Below are positions 5,966 to 12,530 of a stretch of DNA of 12,530 bases, one piece after another. The DNA lies in assembly GCA_014763515.1 (NCBI GenBank), contig JACXVH010000070.1, forward strand, positions 1 to 12,530, given 5' to 3'. The notes under the pieces are model-generated. The model was not told the DNA's origin. It saw only the letters and a list, made by a program, of their open reading frames with translations, and did no database searches. Source of the DNA: Flavobacteriaceae bacterium. Its GTDB lineage: Bacteria; Bacteroidota; Bacteroidia; Flavobacteriales; Flavobacteriaceae. The translations under genes and the position numbers were made by a program. Position 1 is the first letter of the stretch. Each line of letters opens with the position of its first letter.

Positions 5966-8440
5966 ATGATAAAGAAAATATTGTTTTTTTTGTTTTTCAC
6001 TACACTAACTATTGCGCAAACAAAAGTAGGTGGAAAGGTTATGGATGAATTTGATGAACCTGTTGCTTTTGCTAATGTGTTTTTTAAAAATTCTAAAACT
6101 GGAGTTATTACAGATGAAAATGGAAATTTCTATTTTGAATCCGATGAAAATTATTCAACGTTAGTAGTTTCGTTTGTTGGTTTTGAAACGCAAGAAATTC
6201 CTTTAAAAAAAGGGTTAAATAGCAATCTTAAAATTGTTTTAAAAGAAGGAACGACTTTAAAAGAGGTAATAGTTTATACTGGTAAAACTTCTAAAAAGAA
6301 TAATCCTGCTATTGATATTTTAAGAAAAATTTGGGCTAGAAAAAAGAAAAACGGACTTTACATGTTTGATCAATATAAGTATGAAAAATATGAAAAGGTT
6401 GAGTTTGATATGAATACCATTGATAGTGCTTTTATGAATAGTAAAGTATTTAAAGGAATGGAATTTATATTTGATAATATTGATACTTCTAGAATTACAG
6501 GAAAAACATATTTACCAATTTTTATTAACGAGAGTTTACTCGAGGTTTATGGTGATAATGTAAAAAAGAAGAAAAAAGAAATTTTAAAGGCAAATAAAAA
6601 TTCTGGTTTTGGAAACGGAGATGGAGTAAATACATTTATTAAAGATTTATATGCTGATTATGATATTTACAATAACTATTTAAAGTTTTTTGATAAATCA
6701 TTTGTAAGCCCTTTATCTAGAACTGGTATTGATGTTTATAATTATGTCTTAAGTGATAGTGCTTATATAGATAATAAATGGTGTTACAATATTGTGTATT
6801 ATCCACGAAGAAAAAATGAATTAACATTTAAAGGCGATTTTTGGGTTAACGATTCTACATGGGCAATTAAAAAAATTAACCTAGAAGCAAGCAAAAGTGC
6901 AAATATAAACTGGGTTAAAGAAATCTACATTGAGCAAGAATTTGATGTTTTAAATGATTCTGTTTTCTTGTTGAAAAGGGATTACATGATGTCCGATTTT
7001 AGTTTGTCTAAAAAAGAAGAGTCAAAGGGTGTTTATGGGAAGCGAACAACCGTTGTAAAAAATCATGTTTTTAATGAACCTAAAGACGATAAATTCTATA
7101 GGGAGGAAGTTAATTTTTATCATAATGAAGTTTTTACTAAAACTGATGAATTTTGGAATGAAAATAGATTTGAAGAGTTAAATGAAAATGAATCAGGCAT
7201 TTACAAAATGCTCGATACACTACAAACTGTTCCAAAGTTTAAAAAAATATACAATTTAGCCACCATACTTGGTAGTGGTTATATTCAGGTTGGTAAATTT
7301 GATTGCGGACCAATTTTCTCAACGTTTGGATATAATGATGTTGAAGGTTTAAGAATTAGAGCAGGAGGTAGAACTTATTTTGGACCCAACGATAAATGGA
7401 GATTACAAGGTTATACGGCTTATGGCTTTAAAGATAATAAAGTAAAATATGGTCTACTAGGAAAATGGATGGTAGATACTAAAAATAGAATAATACTATC
7501 TTTAGGAAACAGAAGAGATGTAGAACAAATAGGGGTTAGTTTAACTACTTCAAATGATGTTTTAGGTAGAAGCTTTGCTTCTTCTTCCTTATTTTCATCA
7601 GGAACAAATAATAAGTTGACTTCTATTAATTTAACAACTCTAGGCTTTGAAATGGAACCTGTTAAAAATTTTATTTTCCAAACTAATTTCTCTTACCGTA
7701 CGTTAAAGTCAGCATCTAGTGAATTTAGTCTAGATTATTATACCGATTTAACGCAAACTGAAATTAAAAGTGAAGTTAAACAAGCTGAAATCAATTTAGT
7801 GGCAGAGTATACACCAAAAAGAAAAACTGTTGGTTATGGTGTAGATCGATTAGAGGTGGACAACAATTATGCTCGATTATTTTTGAGTTACAGTAATGGT
7901 ATGAAAGGTGTTTTCAATAGCGATTTTAACTATCAAAAAGTACAGTTTTATTATAGACAGCCAGTTTTAATAGGTGGTTTTGGGCGTTTGTTTACAACTT
8001 TTGAAGCGGGTAAAATATTTGGAGAGGTGCCACTTGGTTTAATGGGTGTAATTCCTGGTAATCAATCTTATTTTTCTATAGAAAACACTTATAATTTGTT
8101 AGATTATTACGATTTTGTTGCCGATGAATATGCTTCTCTACATTTTGAACATAATTTTGGGGGACGTCTATTTTCGAGAGTTCCTTATTTAAGAATGCTA
8201 AATTTAAGAGAAATTGTTGGTGTAAAAGGTGTTGTAGGTAATGTTTCTAAAGAAAATATTATGATTAATGCCTCAGGGTTAAATTATGTTTCACCAGAGA
8301 ATTTATATTGGGAATATCATGCGGGTGTTGGAAATATTTTCAAAGTATTGAGAATCGATTTTGCTTGGAGAGGAAGTTATTTAGATATGCCGAATACAAG
8401 AAAGTTTGCAGTTAGAGCCTCTTTTGGATTCTATTTTTAA
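5966..8440 (+). CDS. DUF5686 outer-membrane protein with carboxypeptidase-regulatory-like domain
   Basis: An 824-residue exported protein. Residues 1-18 form a signal peptide (MIKKILFFLFFTTLTIAQ). Residues 19 to about 105 form a CarboxypepD_reg-like beta-sandwich (VGGKVMDEFDEPVAFANVFF, TGVITDENGNFYF, LVVSFVGFETQEI), the module also found at the N-terminus of SusC/TonB-type receptors. The remainder matches the Bacteroidetes DUF5686 family, with alternating polar and hydrophobic strands and a C-terminal FAVRASFGFYF ending in Phe, as in outer-membrane beta-barrels. There is no TonB plug domain, so it is not a SusC receptor. Its function is unknown. It starts 8 bp after the pdhB terminator T-tract, leaving no room for its own promoter. 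It shares one base with the downstream glycosylase gene (TAATG), implying translational coupling. A lysine-rich stretch at about residues 200-204 is unremarkable in this AT-rich genome. Confidence 0.85.
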   Translation: MIKKILFFLFFTTLTIAQTKVGGKVMDEFDEPVAFANVFFKNSKTGVITDENGNFYFESDENYSTLVVSFVGFETQEIPLKKGLNSNLKIVLKEGTTLKEVIVYTGKTSKKNNPAIDILRKIWARKKKNGLYMFDQYKYEKYEKVEFDMNTIDSAFMNSKVFKGMEFIFDNIDTSRITGKTYLPIFINESLLEVYGDNVKKKKKEILKANKNSGFGNGDGVNTFIKDLYADYDIYNNYLKFFDKSFVSPLSRTGIDVYNYVLSDSAYIDNKWCYNIVYYPRRKNELTFKGDFWVNDSTWAIKKINLEASKSANINWVKEIYIEQEFDVLNDSVFLLKRDYMMSDFSLSKKEESKGVYGKRTTVVKNHVFNEPKDDKFYREEVNFYHNEVFTKTDEFWNENRFEELNENESGIYKMLDTLQTVPKFKKIYNLATILGSGYIQVGKFDCGPIFSTFGYNDVEGLRIRAGGRTYFGPNDKWRLQGYTAYGFKDNKVKYGLLGKWMVDTKNRIILSLGNRRDVEQIGVSLTTSNDVLGRSFASSSLFSSGTNNKLTSINLTTLGFEMEPVKNFIFQTNFSYRTLKSASSEFSLDYYTDLTQTEIKSEVKQAEINLVAEYTPKRKTVGYGVDRLEVDNNYARLFLSYSNGMKGVFNSDFNYQKVQFYYRQPVLIGGFGRLFTTFEAGKIFGEVPLGLMGVIPGNQSYFSIENTYNLLDYYDFVADEYASLHFEHNFGGRLFSRVPYLRMLNLREIVGVKGVVGNVSKENIMINASGLNYVSPENLYWEYHAGVGNIFKVLRIDFAWRGSYLDMPNTRKFAVRASFGFYF

Positions 8441-9042
8441 TGAAACAAGGAATAGATTATCTTCTTAATGCTGATGTTATTTTTGAAAAAATTATTCAAG
8501 AATATGGAATGCCTACTCAGCCAAAAAAGCCTCAAGGATTTGAAACCTTAGTTCTACTTATTTTAGAACAACAAGTTTCAATAGATTCTGCAAAAGCAAC
8601 ATTTTTAAGACTTAAAAAAGCAATTCCTGAATTTCATCCAGAAAACCTTATTCTATTTCCAGATGAAGATTTTCGTGCTTGTGGAGTGAGCCGTCAAAAA
8701 ACAAAATACATAAAAGCGCTTGCTGAAGCCATTTTGTCAAAAGAATTGGATTTAAAGAGTTTGGCTTACAAAGATGCTGAAATTGTTCGCCAAGAGTTAA
8801 TTAGAATCAAAGGCATCGGTAATTGGACAATTGATATTTACCTGATGTTTTGCCTGAATTCAATGGATATAATTCCACTCGGAGATATTGCAGTGGTAAA
8901 TACCATGAGAGAACTTTTAGATATTCATACTAAAGAAGAAATGCAAATCTATGCTCAAAAATGGAAACCTTATCGTTCGGTGGCTACTTATTTTCTTTGG
9001 CATTATTATTTACAAAAACGAGGTAGAAAGATTGCATATTAA
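8440..9042 (+). CDS. DNA-3-methyladenine glycosylase, AlkA-type HhH-GPD family
   Basis: A 200-residue base-excision repair enzyme predicted to remove alkylated purines such as 3-methyladenine. It has only the helix-hairpin-helix glycosylase core and lacks the N-terminal domain of E. coli AlkA. Visible features are LEQQVSIDSAKATFLRL (the QQxS substrate-pocket region, about 43-59), FRACGVSRQKTKYIKALAEAI (about 78-98), and the hairpin LIRIKGIGNWTIDIYLM with GIGNW at 125-129. The catalytic aspartate is D149 in IIPLGDIAV. No Cys4 iron-sulfur motif is seen, so it is not an EndoIII/MutY type. The ATG overlaps the preceding stop codon by one base, so it is very probably in one operon with the DUF5686 gene. 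The exact substrate range is inferred from family only. Confidence 0.9.
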   Translation: MKQGIDYLLNADVIFEKIIQEYGMPTQPKKPQGFETLVLLILEQQVSIDSAKATFLRLKKAIPEFHPENLILFPDEDFRACGVSRQKTKYIKALAEAILSKELDLKSLAYKDAEIVRQELIRIKGIGNWTIDIYLMFCLNSMDIIPLGDIAVVNTMRELLDIHTKEEMQIYAQKWKPYRSVATYFLWHYYLQKRGRKIAY

Positions 9043-9078
9043 ATCTTTGTAAAATCTATACTTTTTTTGCAAAACTCT

Positions 9079-9110
9079 TTTGCTTCTCATGTTTTATAAT
9101 GGTAACTTTG
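9079..9110 (+). promoter_or_regulatory. Promoter for ppa (TTTG-N20-TAACTTTG)
   Basis: TTTG at 9079-9082 and TAACTTTG at 9103-9110 are separated by 20 bases, a full match to the Bacteroidetes consensus. Transcription would start near 9116, giving a leader of roughly 19 bases before the ATG at 9135. No terminator is visible between the glycosylase gene and this promoter, so some read-through is likely. Confidence 0.7.
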
Positions 9111-9134
9111 CACCCGCTTTAAAAACATAAAATA

Positions 9135-9665
9135 ATGACAGCAGATAAAATTACTACATTTGATGTATTGATTGAGATTCCAAGAGGAAGTAGAAACAAA
9201 TACGAGTACGATTTTGAATTAAAAAGAATGCGTTTTGACAGAATGTTGTTTTCGTCAATGATGTATCCTGCAGATTATGGTTTTATTCCAGAAACTTTAG
9301 CTTTAGATGGTGATCCATTAGATGTTTTAGTATTAGTAAACGAACCAACATTCCCTGGTTGTGTTATGGAAGTGAAACCAATTGGTGTTTTCCACATGGC
9401 AGATGATAAAGGTCCTGATGAAAAAGTAATTTGCGTACCAGTTTCTGATCCAATTTGGAATAAATTAAACGATTTAAAAGATGTAAATCCACATTTAATT
9501 AAAGAAATCGAACACTTCTTTCAAGTATATAAAGATTTAGAAAATAAAAAAGTTGATGTTGAAGGTTGGGGAGACGTAAATGAAGCAAAAGAAATCTTAA
9601 AAAAATGTACCAATCGTTTCAATGAACTTGAAAATAAACCAGAAGGATTATTCAGTATTAAATAA
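9135..9665 (+). CDS. ppa: Soluble inorganic pyrophosphatase, family I
   Basis: Hydrolyses cytoplasmic PPi to two phosphates, pulling biosynthetic reactions forward. The 176-residue length is normal for the bacterial hexameric type. Active-site blocks are intact: EIPRGSRNKYEYDFE (14-28), the signature DGDPLDVLVL at 58-67 with metal-binding D58, D60 and D63, ADDKGPDEKV at 89-98, and VYKDLE at 131-136. It has its own promoter and terminator. It sits 110 bp upstream of a membrane pyrophosphatase acting on the same substrate, so the cell has both a heat-releasing and an energy-conserving route for PPi. Confidence 0.97.
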   Translation: MTADKITTFDVLIEIPRGSRNKYEYDFELKRMRFDRMLFSSMMYPADYGFIPETLALDGDPLDVLVLVNEPTFPGCVMEVKPIGVFHMADDKGPDEKVICVPVSDPIWNKLNDLKDVNPHLIKEIEHFFQVYKDLENKKVDVEGWGDVNEAKEILKKCTNRFNELENKPEGLFSIK

Positions 9666-9682
9666 TCAATTAGATTTTAAAT

Positions 9683-9719
9683 AAAAAGGCAGTATTTTTC
9701 TAAAAATATTGCCTTTTTT
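9683..9719 (+). terminator. Rho-independent terminator after ppa
   Basis: A long hairpin, AAAAAGGCAGTATTTT pairing with AAAATATTGCCTTTTT (one G-U pair), has a small loop and ends in a run of six T. It lies 17 bp after the ppa stop. The flanking A- and T-runs make it potentially active in both directions. Confidence 0.85.
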
Positions 9720-9775
9720 GTTTTATTTTCTTAATATTACCATAAAATAAACTAACAAAATCTAATTTATATTTT

Positions 9776-12361
9776 ATGGAATCAATGATGATTTACGTTC
9801 CAATAGTAATGGCACTATTGGGATTGGCATTTATGGCAGCCAAACGCGCTTGGGTTCTTAAACAAGATGCCGGAGATGGTAAAATGAAAGAAATTTCAGA
9901 TTACATTTACGAAGGAGCCTTAGCATTTTTAAAAGCAGAATATCGATTATTAGCGGTATTTGTTTTGATAGCAAGTGTTGTTTTGGCTGGAATTACTTTT
10001 ATACCTGGTGTTAAAACACATTTATTAATAGTTGTAGCTTTCATTTTTGGAGCTATTTTTTCTGCTCTAGCAGGAAACATGGGAATGAAGATTGCTACAA
10101 AAACAAACGTTCGTACAACACAAGCGGCTCGTACTAGCTTACCACAAGCATTAAAAGTTTCTTTTGGTGGAGGTACCGTTATGGGGTTAGGAGTTGCAGG
10201 TTTAGCAGTTTTAGGATTAACAGGATTCTTTATATTATTTTTCCAAATGTTCATGGGTGGTGTTTGGACAGATACAGATGGAATGACAGTAGTTCTTGAA
10301 ACTCTTGCTGGTTTTTCATTAGGAGCTGAGTCAATCGCATTGTTCGCTCGTGTTGGTGGTGGAATTTATACAAAAGCTGCCGATGTAGGTGCTGACTTAG
10401 TAGGAAAAGTTGAAGCGGGTATTCCAGAAGACGATCCACGTAATCCTGCTACAATTGCAGATAACGTTGGTGATAACGTTGGAGACGTTGCGGGTATGGG
10501 GGCTGATTTATTTGGTTCGTATGTAGCTACAGTTTTGGCGGCAATGGTTTTAGGAAATTACGTAATTCAAGATATGGGAGGTAAAATCGATGACGCTTTC
10601 GGAGGAATTGGACCGATTTTATTACCAATGGCAATTGCTGGTTTTGGAATTTTATTTTCTATCATTGGAACAATGTTAGTTAAAATTGCAAGCGACGATG
10701 CTAAAGAAGCGCAAGTACAAAAAGCATTAAATATTGGAAATTGGGTTTCTATCCTATTAACTCTAATCTCATGTTATTTTCTTGTGCAATATATGCTGCC
10801 TGAGACAATGAAAATGGAATTTTATGGTGAAGGTTTGAAAGAAATTTCATCAATGAGAGTTTTCTATGCAACAATTGTAGGTTTATTTGTAGGTGGAGCT
10901 ATTTCATCCGTAACAGAATATTATACAGGGCTTGGTACAAAACCAGTATTGGCTATCGTTCAAAAATCATCAACTGGAGCAGGAACTAACGTAATCGCTG
11001 GTTTAGCAACGGGAATGATTTCTACTTTCCCAACAGTTTTATTATTTGGAGGTGCAATTTGGGCTTCTTATGCTTTAGCTGGATTCTATGGTGTTGCTTT
11101 AGCGGCCTCTGCAATGATGGCTACAACAGCAATGCAATTAGCAATCGACGCTTTCGGACCAATTTCTGACAACGCAGGTGGAATCGCTGAAATGAGTGAA
11201 TTACCAAAAGAAGTGCGTACTCGTACAGATATTTTAGATTCAGTTGGAAATACAACTGCTGCAACTGGTAAAGGTTTCGCAATTGCTTCTGCGGCTTTAA
11301 CTTCGTTAGCTTTATTTGCTGCTTATGTAACGTTTACAGGAATTGATGGTATTAACATTTTCAAAGCACCGGTATTAGCAATGTTGTTTATAGGAGGTAT
11401 GATTCCTGTAGTTTTCTCTGCATTAGCAATGAATTCTGTAGGTAAAGCAGCAATGGACATGGTATATGAAGTACGTCGTCAGTTCAAAGATATTCCAGGT
11501 ATTATGGAAGGAACAGGTAAACCAGAATACGGAAAATGTGTTGAAATTTCAACTAAAGCGGCTTTGCGCGAAATGATGTTGCCAGGTATCTTAACTATTG
11601 GTTTCCCTATTGCTATTGTTTTAATCGGAATGTTAGTATATCCAGATAATAACCAATTAGTAGCAGAAATGTTAGGTGGTTATATGGCGGGTGTTACTGT
11701 TTCAGGTGTACTTTGGGCTGTATTTCAAAATAATGCTGGTGGTGCTTGGGATAATGCTAAAAAATCTTTTGAAGCTGGAGTTGAAATTAATGGAGAAATG
11801 ACTTATAAAGGTTCTGATGCACATAAAGCTGCAGTTACAGGAGATACTGTTGGAGATCCATTTAAAGATACTTCTGGTCCATCTATGAATATTTTAATCA
11901 AATTAACATGTTTAATCGGCTTAGTAATTGCTCCAATTTTAGGAGGTCATTCTGCTACTACTGAAAAAGGATCGTGTTGTGCAAAAACTGAAATGACTTG
12001 TGGAGAACACGGTCAATGCGATTTATCAAAGTGTGTTACCATAACAAAAGAGGAATGTGCTGCGATGTGTGAAGCAAACGGTTGTTCTGAAGCTTGTAAA
12101 GAAAAATGTATGGCGCAGTATGATGAAAATGGTAAGTATATTGGTAATGGAGATCATGTTCATGGTCCAAATTGTAATCACGGAGTTGAGACTAGGATTG
12201 TTGATATGAAGGTTACCAAAGAGAAAAGTGATGATGGAAAAGTGAAAGCTGTAGTAACGTTAACAACAGATGTTAATGGAGAAGTAAAAACAGAAGAGCA
12301 TGTTTTTGAAGGAGATGATTTAGAAGTTCAAGCAGCAATTGATAAATTAGGTCAAAAATAA
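9776..12361 (+). CDS. hppA: Membrane ion-translocating pyrophosphatase with Cys/His-rich C-terminal extension
   Basis: An integral inner-membrane pump coupling PPi hydrolysis to export of H+ (or Na+). The 861 residues are long for the family; about 1-722 are the multi-helix core. PPi/Mg sites are intact: GGGIYTKAADVGADLVGKVE (D203 and D207 in DVGAD) and IADNVGDNVGDVAGMGADLFGSY. GNTTAATGKG has A495 and G498, the pattern of K+-dependent enzymes (K+-independent ones carry K and T there). The helix after the substrate loop reads LFGSYVATV, with no glutamate at either usual gate position (G247, A251), while E185 in GAESIALF may replace it, which would suggest H+ pumping. Residues 725-803 contain 11 Cys and 5 His, followed by a charged, strand-like tail to 861. 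In this family the C-terminus faces outside, so the extension is probably periplasmic. No clear promoter is seen in the 110-bp gap upstream. Confidence 0.95.
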   Translation: MESMMIYVPIVMALLGLAFMAAKRAWVLKQDAGDGKMKEISDYIYEGALAFLKAEYRLLAVFVLIASVVLAGITFIPGVKTHLLIVVAFIFGAIFSALAGNMGMKIATKTNVRTTQAARTSLPQALKVSFGGGTVMGLGVAGLAVLGLTGFFILFFQMFMGGVWTDTDGMTVVLETLAGFSLGAESIALFARVGGGIYTKAADVGADLVGKVEAGIPEDDPRNPATIADNVGDNVGDVAGMGADLFGSYVATVLAAMVLGNYVIQDMGGKIDDAFGGIGPILLPMAIAGFGILFSIIGTMLVKIASDDAKEAQVQKALNIGNWVSILLTLISCYFLVQYMLPETMKMEFYGEGLKEISSMRVFYATIVGLFVGGAISSVTEYYTGLGTKPVLAIVQKSSTGAGTNVIAGLATGMISTFPTVLLFGGAIWASYALAGFYGVALAASAMMATTAMQLAIDAFGPISDNAGGIAEMSELPKEVRTRTDILDSVGNTTAATGKGFAIASAALTSLALFAAYVTFTGIDGINIFKAPVLAMLFIGGMIPVVFSALAMNSVGKAAMDMVYEVRRQFKDIPGIMEGTGKPEYGKCVEISTKAALREMMLPGILTIGFPIAIVLIGMLVYPDNNQLVAEMLGGYMAGVTVSGVLWAVFQNNAGGAWDNAKKSFEAGVEINGEMTYKGSDAHKAAVTGDTVGDPFKDTSGPSMNILIKLTCLIGLVIAPILGGHSATTEKGSCCAKTEMTCGEHGQCDLSKCVTITKEECAAMCEANGCSEACKEKCMAQYDENGKYIGNGDHVHGPNCNHGVETRIVDMKVTKEKSDDGKVKAVVTLTTDVNGEVKTEEHVFEGDDLEVQAAIDKLGQK

Positions 12362-12378
12362 TCTATTTTATAAATAAA

Positions 12379-12404
12379 AAAAGCCACTCAAAAGAGTGGC
12401 TTTT
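12379..12404 (+). terminator. Rho-independent terminator after hppA
   Basis: A perfect 11-bp stem (AAAAGCCACTC / GAGTGGCTTTT) with an AAAA loop lies 17 bp past the hppA stop. Only four T remain before GACACT begins, where the insertion sequence seems to start, so the T-tract may have been cut by the insertion. Confidence 0.85.
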
Positions 12405-12431
12405 GACACTATCCTAAAAAGTGTGTAAGTT

Positions 12432-12467
12432 AAAAATAATGGGGTTTTAAAACCCCATTATTTTTTT
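12432..12467. repeat. Perfect 34-bp palindrome plus T-tract, upstream of the transposase
   Basis: AAAAATAATGGGGTTTT (12432-12448) is followed directly by its exact reverse complement (12449-12465), with extra T to 12467. As RNA it would fold into a hairpin with a GGGG/CCCC core and a U-tract on the 3' side, and A-runs on the 5' side would make it work in either direction. It probably insulates the transposase from transcription entering from hppA. Confidence 0.8.
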
Positions 12468-12494
12468 GTTTAATTTTAAATTTTACACAGTCTT

Positions 12495-12530
12495 ATGAAA
12501 AAAGAAGATTTATTATCGGATGAATTCTTA
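12495..12530 (+). CDS. Transposase N-terminus, IS256-like (partial)
   Basis: Only 12 codons are visible: MKKEDLLSDEFL. This opening strongly resembles Bacteroidetes IS256-family (Mutator-type, DDE) transposases, which begin MKKE-LLS-EFLKQF. The preceding 90 bp contain the inverted-repeat and hairpin structures expected at an insertion-sequence end. No catalytic residue is within the window, so whether the gene is intact is unknown. Confidence 0.65.
   Translation, partial: MKKEDLLSDEFL

Larger units (their letters stand above)
12405..12530 (+). mobile_element. Left end of an insertion sequence, probably IS256 family (runs off the right edge)
   Basis: The segment starts with GACACTATCC, followed by TAAAAAGTGTGTAAGTT, immediately after the hppA terminator, and leads into a transposase start at 12495. 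Terminal-repeat-like structure is visible: ACACT (12406-12410) inverted against AGTGT (12420-12424), and TGTGTAA (12422-12428) inverted against TTACACA (12483-12489). The exact boundary is inferred, since the right terminal repeat and the target duplication are outside the window. If the boundary is right, the 8 bases TGGCTTTT (12397-12404) would be the left target-site copy. Confidence 0.6.

Noticed and set aside
6578..6612. A-rich, lysine-coding run in the DUF5686 gene as a possible frameshift site
   Set aside because: The frame stays open and family-like on both sides, so nothing calls for programmed or erroneous slippage.
9907..10439. Two minus-strand open frames inside hppA
   Set aside because: Antisense shadows of a conserved membrane-protein frame, with no motifs or start signals.

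Overview
The window is low-GC DNA that looks like a member of the Flavobacteriaceae, probably Flavobacterium or a close relative. This rests on protein character (a PdhB starting MKTIQFREA, a DUF5686 outer-membrane protein, a carboxypeptidase-regulatory-like N-terminus), on weak or absent Shine-Dalgarno sites, and on several matches to the Bacteroidetes promoter pattern TTTG-N19/20-TAnnTTTG. Most of the window is housekeeping metabolism. There is no CRISPR array, tRNA, rRNA or obvious defence island. The genus is an inference, because no rRNA is present.

Left part, minus strand (1-2937): a four-gene set read right to left, namely a bifunctional nuclease with a UVR tail, a CNT-family nucleoside transporter with a secreted N-terminal domain, a small four-helix-bundle (S23/IVP-type) protein, and thymidylate synthase (thyA, cut by the window edge). 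The transporter and thyA make sense together as pyrimidine nucleoside uptake and dTMP supply. The four-helix-bundle gene looks inserted between them and is bordered by heptamer repeats in inverted orientation. A good promoter for this operon is embedded in the terminator of the next operon.

Centre (2988-5957): etfB-etfA (electron transfer flavoprotein) on the minus strand, divergent from pdhB (pyruvate dehydrogenase E1 beta) on the plus strand, across a 192-bp regulatory gap. The pdhB product appears to lack 22 residues in frame within its transketolase C-terminal domain. This is the most surprising coding feature here: it is either a real lesion or variant, or an assembly artefact.

Right part, plus strand (5966-12361): a DUF5686 outer-membrane protein translationally coupled to an AlkA-type DNA glycosylase, then soluble inorganic pyrophosphatase (ppa) with its own promoter and terminator, then a membrane ion-pumping pyrophosphatase (hppA). 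HppA carries sequence marks of a K+-dependent enzyme, lacks the usual gate glutamate in one helix, and has a Cys/His-rich C-terminal extension of about 135 residues.

Right edge (12405-12530): the left end of an insertion sequence, probably IS256 family, lies flush against the hppA terminator. It contains a perfect 34-bp palindrome and the first 12 codons of its transposase. I found no complete new multi-gene system. The strongest leads are the pdhB gap, the repeat-bounded four-helix-bundle cassette and the HppA extension.
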